Program-made: the position numbers and the translations under genes
Shown here: positions 57,533-64,000 of the stretch, piece after piece
How the letters are laid out: each line of letters starts with the position of its first letter
How positions within the stretch are numbered: position 1 is the first letter of the stretch
NCBI GenBank assembly: GCA_947579605.1
Contig: OX388320.1
Span: forward strand, 3,162,001-3,226,000
DNA: 64,000 nt
From: Athripsodes cinereus
Taxonomy: Eukaryota; Arthropoda; Insecta; Trichoptera; Leptoceridae
Direction of reading: 5' to 3'
Notes under the pieces: generated by a model
Databases searched by the model: none
What the model was told of the DNA's origin: nothing
The model's input: the letters and a program-made list of their open reading frames with translations, nothing else

Positions 57533-57682
57533 CTATACAGTCACGGCATCCCCCCAAATGGGGTAATCGGCAGACCAACTGCATGTAATAAGCATGCAAG
57601 CCGTCCTCTCCATGTCAATAAAAAATAAGACACTCAGTATGGGTGCCAAACCTTTTTTTTTTCAGAACAGCCGCCTTTTACA
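57533..57682 (-). repeat. Family A copy, tail and middle
   Basis: ATACAGTCACGGCATCCCCC, AAATGGGGTAATCGGCAG, GCCGTCCTCTCCATGTC and CACTCAGTATGGGTGCC in reverse-family order. After a T-run a short piece (GCCGCCTTTTACA) follows. Confidence 0.78.
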
Positions 57683-57822
57683 TAATAATATACACTAACC
57701 AACAGAAAATCTTTATACATATATCCTAAATTAGTTAAGTACATAATAAATACATAATTGCGATATATTATTAATTATTCAATTGTATTTTCTAATCTTC
57801 TTATCAAATTGTGTTGTAGGAA

Positions 57823-57895
57823 GATGATTAACTGGATGTAATAAACATGCAAGTCGTCTTCTTCGTACAATAAAATGTTAAGACATTCAGGATAT
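57823..57895 (-). repeat. Family A fragment
   Basis: GATTAACTGGATGTAATAAA, CATGCAAGTCGTCTTCTTCG and TTAAGACATTCAGGATA. This is the middle block only. Confidence 0.6.
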
Positions 57896-58325
57896 ATATC
57901 AAATTCCAATGAGTGCCATATCTATAACATTGGGATAATGAACATATTCAAAAAAATAATTTTATCAATTAAAAATATAAGGTAGTTTGATAACTATACC
58001 CAGGTATTATTCAATCACCCAGTTTTCTCTGACACTGCAACCTATTAAAATGGTCGGCCATTAGAGCTAGTTACGTGTACAAATAAATTCCACGTATGGT
58101 TTATGAACATACTTTTTTATATTGATTAACTAGGCTATGTTTATATGCAATACACAACACATACGTCAGCAAGGCCGCACGGCAAATTATACCTAATGTT
58201 AATTTAAATTACATTTTTAATTGATTAATTAAATGATATCCATGATTATACAGCCAAAAACCTGCGTAGATACTAAATGTTTTACTACAAATTTACAAAG
58301 CATCTAACTATTTTTATATAAGCCA

Positions 58326-58495
58326 TTTCGGCAATCTTCCACAAGAAGAGTAGCCAGAAGACTAGCAGTAGGCATATAATAAACATGTCAGACGTTCTCT
58401 TCGTGCCAACAAAAAAATGATAAATTCAGTGTGGATGGCCAACCTCACCGCCGAATTGAAGCCTTTTACAAGACACTCGAAAATTATTCTAGTCT
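58326..58495 (-). repeat. Family A copy, diverged
   Basis: GGCAATCTTCCACAAGAAGA, GTAGCCAGAAGACTAGC, GTTCTCTTCGTGCCAAC, CTCACCGCCGAATTG and CCTTTTACAAGACACTCG in reverse-family order. Confidence 0.72.
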
Positions 58496-58587
58496 TTGCC
58501 TGCAACTCCAATTTAAGTATCTATTTTTATTATTATAGGTATTTTATGTAAATATGTGTTTATTTTTTGACGATATATATATATAGG

Positions 58588-58797
58588 CAATATTACGGTA
58601 AGTCCAATTTCTACGAGAGGGCCTTTGGTGTTGTTGGACCAGTTACGTGGAATCGCCTACCGGTGCTGCTGAGAGATGGTCAGACGGTCACTAGCTTCAG
58701 AGGCAAATTAAAGACTGAACTCTTCACTGGCGCCCTTGAGACGGTCTAGAGACTGTAAAACGGCGTCATAAATAAAATCATCCAAAATCATCATCAT
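58588..58797 (+). mobile_element. Non-LTR retrotransposon C-terminal stub
   Basis: Encodes SNFYERAFGVVGPVTWNRLP, then VLLRDGQTVTSFRGKLKTEL and FTGALETV before a stop, followed by a short UTR ending TCATCATCATT. The pattern of aromatic/WN.LP/..R....F+..LK..L is the common C-terminal end of several insect non-LTR reverse transcriptases (CR1/L2/jockey-like). The upstream RT is absent. It immediately precedes the mini-insertion at 58809. Confidence 0.7.
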
Positions 58798-58880
58798 TAC
58801 CAAGACATGGCGATATACGTCGCTGCATACTGGAGTGGCAAGGTCTGAAGTCCGGACCCGAAAAGTAAGTACCAAGACAT
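58798..58880 (+). mobile_element. Minimal LINE-tail insertion with 11-bp TSD
   Basis: TACCAAGACAT at 58798-58808 and 58870-58880 flanks a 61-bp insert (58809-58869): GGCGATATACGTCGCTGCAT, ACTGGAGTGGCAAGG, TCCGGACCCGAAAAGTAAG. It overlaps 53279-53334 in sequence but starts 15 bp further upstream in the parent element. Confidence 0.85.
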
Positions 58881-59267
58881 TTTTTTTATAAAAGTAGGTA
58901 TACTATATTTATTCATAATTCACTCGATTGCGGGTGCATTACTGTAAAATGAAATAAGAATATACTTTTTATTACAATACATTATACGAGTATTTAAAAC
59001 TATGACAAGAACTGAGATAAATATTGAACAATTTCATGGTAATTACGTGATAAATAAATATGTTTATCTAAAACAATTTCATATCAGCAAACATTTCTCA
59101 ACAATAATTACACGGGGCGTAAAACATATTGAATATCATGATTCATGTAGCACAGAGTAGCGTAGCGTTCGTATACAATATCATTATTGTAGTTCTGTAC
59201 AAATACATACTCGTATAATAGTAGTTTCTGACTAGAAGGTAGAAAAAATATGAAAATAATTTATTCT

Positions 59268-59822
59268 GAAACCTCGATTGGAGAACCATGTCTACACAAT
59301 GCAACATTGTGTAAAATCTAATCGGAAGAAATGAGAAAGGTGTCCCAATGCTTACGAATTGGCTCTAGGCTGACTTAATTTATCACTTTCGGTGTCCATT
59401 GAACTTAATTGTTCCGGCGCCATTTAGACGGGAGATCGCGATCCATTTGAGATCTGAAAAATGAGATCCCAAAAAGATGGTTGCTTCTAAGGTTTGCATA
59501 AAGCGTCTCTCGATTGGTGGACCTTACATCGTGACAGTGAGAATGATGGAATTGGTGAACGTTGTCCATGGACACCGAAAGTGATCACTTAAGCTAGCCT
59601 AGAGCCAATTCGTAAGCGTTGGGACACCTTTCTCAGATCTCAAATGGATCGCGATCTCCCGTCTAAATGGCGCCGGAACAATTAAGTTCAATGGACACCG
59701 AAAGTGATCACTTAAGCTAGCCTAGAGCCAATTCGTAAGCGTTGGGACACCTTTCTCACTTCTTCCGATTAGATTTTACACAATGTTGCATTGTGTAGGC
59801 ATGGTTCTCCAATCGAGGTTTC
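59268..59822. mobile_element. Long inverted-repeat element (about 190-bp arms)
   Basis: Arms at 59268-59458 and 59632-59822 are about 95% identical when inverted. They start GAAACCTCGATTGGAGAACC and carry ACACAATGCAACATTGTGT (itself a small hairpin), GGCGCCATTTAGACGGGAG and ATCGCGATCCATTTGAG. The loop (59459-59631) holds an extra copy of part of the right arm (GACACCGAAAGTGATCACTT through GTTGGGACACCTTTCTCA, 59571-59636, again at 59692-59757). Probably a foldback DNA transposon; no TSD or transposase. A transcript would form a long duplex. Confidence 0.88.
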
Positions 59823-60171
59823 TGATTGGTTTTGTCATCTGCATCCAAATCCGGTTAAACAATAAAAAAAAAATAGTAAATTTTCTAAACAATTTATTCT
59901 GTCTTCAAGATCTTTCGAGAGATCCACGGTTTTCCTAAATCATAGATATATTGATTAAATTTTTCGAATGTTTTGTGATTAACACTGCAATTCCATATTC
60001 ACTATTAATTTAAAAGTAATTGATTGATTGATAAATAATATTTGATTAAATTATTATGAACAAATATTATTGAAAATAGGCATAAAATGTTGAAGATAGG
60101 CATAGGCATAGAAAATAGGCATTCCAAAACGTTAAGTTAACTCTAAATAGCAATATTTATAAGGGATTATC

Positions 60172-60343
60172 GTTTTTTTTAAGATGTATCTGAGTTTTTG
60201 TTATAAACCCAAATACAACCTCATACACCTTTCACACTAAGCTAAAAGCTTGTGTCGCGAATGGGTAGTTTGCCGGAACCTGAGATCGAACCACCAACCT
60301 CATGTACATGAGGCCGAAACTCTACCGTCAGGCTACCGAACAG
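60172..60343 (-). mobile_element. SINE-1 (tRNA-derived), full-length
   Basis: The minus strand starts TTCGGTAGCCTGACGGTAGA, an A box in a tRNA-like D arm. Then come an anticodon-like stem CCTCATGTACATGAGG and a B box GGTTCGATCTC. The body is CAAGCTTTTAGCTTAGTGTG, AAAGGTGTATGAGGTTG and TGGGTTTATAAC, with an A-rich tail. Two shorter copies lie at 20731-20857 and 27520-27606. A SINE rather than a working tRNA: the acceptor stem does not pair and the unit continues 3'. Confidence 0.88.
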
Positions 60344-60454
60344 AAAATTGATACTTAATAATTATATAAAAAAACTATTGATTCCACATAGACTCAATGC
60401 ATACTTATAACTTATTTTTTTTCCAACTAAATATATTTTTTTATATAAACTGAT

Positions 60455-60510
60455 TTGTTGATATTGTTATGTAAATGATGATGTGCAAGAAGAATAAAAT
60501 AAATAAATGA
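60455..60510 (+). repeat. LINE 3' tail fragment (49.2-kb type)
   Basis: GATGATGTGCAAGAAGAATA followed by AAATAAATAAATG is identical to the end of 49211-49366 over about 30 bp. Confidence 0.6.
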
Positions 60511-60771
60511 AAATGATTCGAATACATTTTTCAAAATCAAGCAATGGCGAAGGAAACTATTGAAATTATTTACAGTGTAATAGTACGTGCAATAACAGAA
60601 ATGCTCATAATGACATCTTGTACACATAGAATGAGTATGTAGGAATGTAGGTACTGTATGTAGGCTTCGACTTTAAGACATGACACAGAAGACACATAGA
60701 GATACATGTATGATGCTCATAACATTATGTAGATGATGTACGATTGTAGTATGTATCCAATATATATATAT

Positions 60772-61321
60772 ATATGAGATGAATGTTTTACTCCATTTCA
60801 CTGCGTACAGTCTGGCAGAGACTTGGCTCTTGCCTTTGCATACGGGACGAGGCACGGCTTGTCACCAAAACATGCAGATTGGATTCGTCGAAAAGGTGTT
60901 GTGTTTCAACATTGTGATCATTGTGTATCATCAGGACCATCTCGCAGAATGGCCGACACAACATTTAATCCAGTATGCGAGGAGTATCGCATATTATGAA
61001 AGACTGTATGATCTAATTTTCATTCGAAATGCATGTGCAACATGCATTCCATTAATGAAAGATCATGTAATTTTACGCAGGAGATAATATGAGATGAATG
61101 TTTTACTCCATTTCACTGCGTACAGTCTGGCAGAGACTTGGCTCTTGCCTTTGCATACGGGACGAGGCACGGCTTGTCACCAAAACATGCAGATTGGATT
61201 CGTCGAAAAGGTGTTGTGTTTCAACATTGTGATCATTGTGTATCATCAGGACCATCTCGCAGAATGGCCGACACAACATTTAATCCAGTATGCGAGGAGT
61301 ATCGCATATTATGAAAGACTG
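60772..61321 (+). repeat. Direct duplication, 235-bp units 315 bp apart
   Basis: 60772-61006 and 61087-61321 are identical by eye. Each carries ATTTCACTGCGTACAGTCTG, GACGAGGCACGGCTTGTC and GGACCATCTCGCAGAATGG. Between them an 80-bp spacer folds into a hairpin (AATGCATGT-GCA-ACATGCATT with an outer ATGATC...GATCAT stem). (TA)n runs lie at both outer borders, and GAAAGACTG-ATA-CAGTCTTTC follows the second unit. Identical 76-residue frames in both units have no recognised domain. The function of the unit is unknown. Confidence 0.9.
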
Positions 61322-61331
61322 ATACAGTCTT

Positions 61332-61352
61332 TCATATATATATATATATATA
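61332..61352. repeat. (TA)n microsatellite
   Basis: About ten TA units directly after the 3' hairpin of the duplicated unit. A shorter TA run precedes the first unit at 60760-60775. Confidence 0.9.
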
Positions 61353-61532
61353 TCAGTGTGAATACATATTGACTTCAGTTAGATAGCACCGAGCGTAGGT
61401 ACCTACAATGACAGGACGTCACGCCCATACAATACATTGCATGGTGACTGTTCTCTATATTGAATACAAATACTAGCTTTCAATACAGATTTCGTCGGGA
61501 AATAACGAATAGAAAAAACACAGTAAATAACA

Positions 61533-61691
61533 GAAGAAACAAAATATATCGTAATTCTACTGGTGTTTTTATTAACTTGCGAGCCAGCTTTCGAAAGTTT
61601 GTGTTCTCATCGTTTCTTTCGAAACCTCCGAAAGCCGGTTCGCAAATTAATAAAGTCATCAGTGGAATTACTATATGTTTTGTTTCATTTC
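61533..61691. mobile_element. MITE-5, palindromic
   Basis: Arms GAAACAAAATATATCGTAAT...CTGGTGTTTTTATTAACTTG...AGCTTTCGAAAG and their imperfect inverse (CTTTCGAAACCTCCGAAAGC...TTATTAATTTGCG) pair around a short TTGTGTTCTC loop. The 134-codon frame at 61460-61864 crosses it and is not a gene. Confidence 0.85.
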
Positions 61692-62069
61692 AATTTATAA
61701 TTATAATGAACATCCACCAAGAATCGTCGGTCGACAAATTAAATCTAAACATAAATACCATTCATGAAAAATTACGTCCATATACTATACCGCCCAGTAG
61801 AACGACAACAAAACGCAGTGCAGTGGCAATGATATTTTTATGCAAAACAAACTTTCAACATTAAACATAAATTTTTATACATTTTGCGATATGAAATCAA
61901 AACAATGAAATGAAACAGTTAATGTTTTGTCGTCTTGATTAAAAATAAAACAATACTGTGATTCCAATCGTTAAAATACCTACATAAATCTTTGTCGATA
62001 TTATAAGGTACGTCAATTTTATTATCCTAGATCTTGCAAAAAATATGAGACATTGTATAGAGTCCACTG

Positions 62070-62587
62070 TTTTTTTTTCTGTCCTGTCTAATTACAGCAT
62101 CCATAGAGGACATTTTCACATCAATACATCGATCAATATGTCATATAAATATCGTGGGTTCAATGCTAGAACTAGACAACTCAAAATCAATAGTTTTGAG
62201 GTAATGGATATAATCATGATATTACACTCAGAAGGATAGTACCTAATTAAAATTATATATATATTATTGAAACACTTTAATAACAGTATAAGGAAGCCTT
62301 TCAATTAATAATTATTACTAGAAATTACTCAAAACATTAAAGGCAGACATCGGAAATATAATAATTCAAAATGATCAAATTTGAGTTGTCTAGTTCTAGC
62401 ATTGAACCCACGATATATGTCATCTCTTACAAATAGGTATAGGATATATATTGCATACTAGTTTTTTTTCTGTCTTGTCTAATTACAGCATCCATAGAGG
62501 ACATTTTCACATCAATACATCGATCAATATGTCATAAAAATATATGTCATCTCTCACAAATAAGTATAGGATGTATACCGCATACTG
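62070..62587. repeat. Tandem duplication, one copy carrying a TIR insertion
   Basis: A unit beginning TCTGTC(C/T)TGTCTAATTAC and including GCATCCATAGAGGACATTTT is present twice: 62070-62151 continued at 62414-62461, and uninterrupted at 62462-62587. The first is split at AATA by the element at 62152-62413; the second keeps the empty site. Confidence 0.85.
62150..62415. mobile_element. 262-bp TIR element, TA TSD
   Basis: TCGTGGGTTCAATGCTAGAA and CTAGACAACTCAAA form 34-bp TIRs at 62152 and (inverted) 62413, with TA outside both. The empty paralogue next door (62530-62545) confirms the borders. The TA duplication suggests a Tc1/mariner-type MITE. No coding capacity. Confidence 0.88.
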
Positions 62588-62621
62588 GACTCACTGTACG
62601 AAATAAACATACATTCCTCCG

Positions 62622-62841
62622 TTATACCATCACGGCATTTCTAGTGCAGTAACCAGTAATTTAACTGTATGTAAAAAACATACAAGTCATCCTTGTCAAA
62701 TAAAATTAAAGGCATTCAAGACGGGTGGCATATTTCATCACTGAATCGAAGAAGATACGAGATATTTATGAATATGCTACAAAATTTTATTATTATTTCG
62801 GGAAAAGATTGAGAGACCTACTCTATTCTCAGAATCCACGG
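62622..62841 (-). mobile_element. Family A copy
   Basis: TATACCATCACGGCATTTC, CAAGTCATCCTTGTCAAAT, AGGCATTCAAGACGGGTGGC and TTTCATCACTGAATCG, with GAGAGACCTACTC and AATCCACGG at the right. The hairpin is degraded. Confidence 0.75.
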
Positions 62842-63299
62842 ACAACCTGACCATGCATTCACACCTATACGTACCTACATATTTACGAAAAGACTAAAAA
62901 TATTTGTGTGATGATTCTGTAGTCTCTGTGTGATTGTTTTGTTGTATTTGATCGTTAGATAGGTCCACCATAACATAGGTAACTACCTCTTCATCCGCTT
63001 GTGTAATACAAACATACCTACATAGGTACATAAGTGATGCGTTGTATTATATACATTTGTACAACCTACAAGTGTAGTTATGTACAATAATTACCTACCA
63101 CCTCTATACACAACATACAGTGTCATCTTGACAATACAACCTTCGATTTAATGAGAGATATCTATCTAAACATACTAATAATGTTTTTTTTTATTATTAT
63201 TATTTTGGCGTTTTAATTGCTGTTATGCATTACATATTTACAATTTATGCCCGAGGAAATAATTAGTAAAACATCTGGTATAAAACACTTAATATCATC
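62842..63299. other. No gene seen
   Basis: AT-rich, with several GTACCTAC-type words and an (ATT)n run near 63195. Confidence 0.5.
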
Positions 63300-63345
63300 A
63301 ATTCATCGATGAGGTATACCACCCATCCTGGATGTCAAAATTATT
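63300..63345 (+). repeat. Family A scrap next to the minisatellite
   Basis: CATCGATGAGGTATACCACC and CATCCTGGATGTC form the middle block of family A. It ends 10 bases before the 35-bp array. Confidence 0.65.
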
Positions 63346-63355
63346 GTAGTTGTAC

Positions 63356-63845
63356 CATGGATTGCCAGTGTATTCACTGTGTGTTCATAACATGGATTGC
63401 CAGTGTATTCACTGTGTGTTCATAACATGGAAAGCCAGCGTGTTCACTGTGTGTTCATAACATGGATAGCCAGTGTGTTCACTGTGTGTTCATAACATGG
63501 ATAGCCGGTGTATTCACTGTGTGTTCATAACATGGATAGCCAGTGTGTTCACTGTGTGTTCATAACATGGATAGCCGGTGTATTCACTGTGTGTTCATAA
63601 CATGGATAGCCAGTGTATTCACTGTGTGTTCATAACATGGATTGCCAGTGTATTCACTGTGTGTTCATAACATGGATAGCCAGCGTGTTCACTGTGTGTT
63701 CATAACATGGATAGCCAGTGTGTTCACTGTGTGTTCATAACATGGATAGCCAGTGTATTCACTGTGTGTTCATAACATGGATAGCCAGTGTATTCACTGT
63801 GTGTTCATAACATGGATTGCCAGTGTATTCACTCTGTGTTCACTA
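63356..63845. repeat. 35-bp minisatellite, 14 units
   Basis: Units begin CATGG at 63356 and every 35 bp to 63811 without slippage. The constant part is TTCACTGTGTGTTCATAA; the variable part is A(T/A)(T/A)GCC(A/G)G(T/C)GT(A/G). Units 4-5 and 6-7 are the same two-variant pair repeated. The last unit decays. Since 35 is not a multiple of 3, it is not coding; the frame at 63753-63980 is incidental. Confidence 0.97.
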
Positions 63846-64000
63846 TATCGAGTTCCATTACTCAACAAGTCGAACATTTTGATTTTTTATATATTAACAT
63901 TGGTAATACACGCAATTATTAACGCCACTCTTTCAACTCCACAAACAAATAACTTTAAAAAGGTTCCCTTTATATTGTAAATATTTAGTTATCGAAAAAA

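Noticed and set aside
60280..60343. tRNA gene on the minus strand
   Set aside because: No acceptor-stem pairing, and it continues into the SINE-1 body shared with two other loci.
60779..61372. Two identical 76-residue frames as a possible duplicated gene
   Set aside because: The identity is at the DNA level over the whole 235-bp unit and includes non-coding flanks; no start context, splice signals or protein family is visible.
61460..61864. 134-codon open frame
   Set aside because: It crosses the palindromic MITE-5 (61533-61691) and is basic/Asn-rich without homology; the arms explain the frame.
63356..63845. CRISPR-like array of regularly spaced repeats
   Set aside because: Units are contiguous 35-bp tandem repeats with no unique spacers, in a eukaryotic context.

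Overview
This is an AT-rich eukaryotic window of the kind seen in ditrysian Lepidoptera (moth or butterfly). The evidence is the repeat content: short Helitrons inserted between A and T, tRNA-derived SINEs, RTE-like LINE stubs with short tandem-repeat tails, hAT, PIF/Harbinger and pogo/Tigger-type non-autonomous elements, and the frequent GGTACCTAC-type words typical of these genomes. There is no operon, no rRNA, no intact tRNA gene, no CRISPR array and no prokaryotic signal. Almost every open frame in the window is chance or lies inside a repeat.

The one segment that looks like a host gene is a 134-nt internal exon on the minus strand (18307-18440). It has AG/GT splice borders, encodes 44 whole codons, and is GC-rich in an AT-rich setting. 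I do not recognise the protein. The bases around it are then introns of a larger minus-strand gene whose other exons I could not find. Three weaker coding-like stretches (16850-17010 minus, 18774-19032 plus, 51713-51982 minus) are listed with low confidence. A TATA-bearing, relatively GC-rich block at 46.0-46.8 kb on the minus strand could be an LTR or a promoter.

The rest is a palimpsest of transposons, many with clean boundaries. Elements with target-site duplications (TSDs) that I could read include: a LINE stub 2853-3136 (11 bp), a Tigger-like element 4240-4778 (TA), a LINE stub with an open frame 8567-9218 (13 bp), a SINE-like unit 9711-9960 (10 bp), a hAT element 10963-11784 (8 bp), Helitrons 24342-24667 and 27170-27394 (A/T), a Harbinger-type element 26131-26667 (TTA), an RTE-type LINE 34635-34964 (13 bp), a 4.1-kb hAT-bounded composite 35555-39642 (8 bp) holding a restriction-like-endonuclease LINE fragment, a Helitron end and a second hAT element 38238-39078 (8 bp), a 2.1-kb TIR element 39829-41907 (TTAT), and two tiny LINE-tail insertions at 53.3 and 58.8 kb. 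The right end (59-64 kb) is rich in foldback and duplicated structure: a 555-bp long inverted repeat, a 235-bp exact duplication, a palindromic MITE, a tandem duplication in which one copy carries a TIR insertion and the other is empty, and a 14-unit 35-bp minisatellite.

The most interesting observation is a probable LINE/SINE partnership. A ~250-bp SINE-like family (family A, 19 loci here) ends in a tail that matches the 3' end of a LINE family (L-A, 8 loci here) over about 40 bp. The shared part includes a small CCC/GGG hairpin, a CGTGATGGTAT-type motif and a short tandem-repeat tail. This suggests that the LINE machinery mobilises family A. No new protein-coding system is visible.
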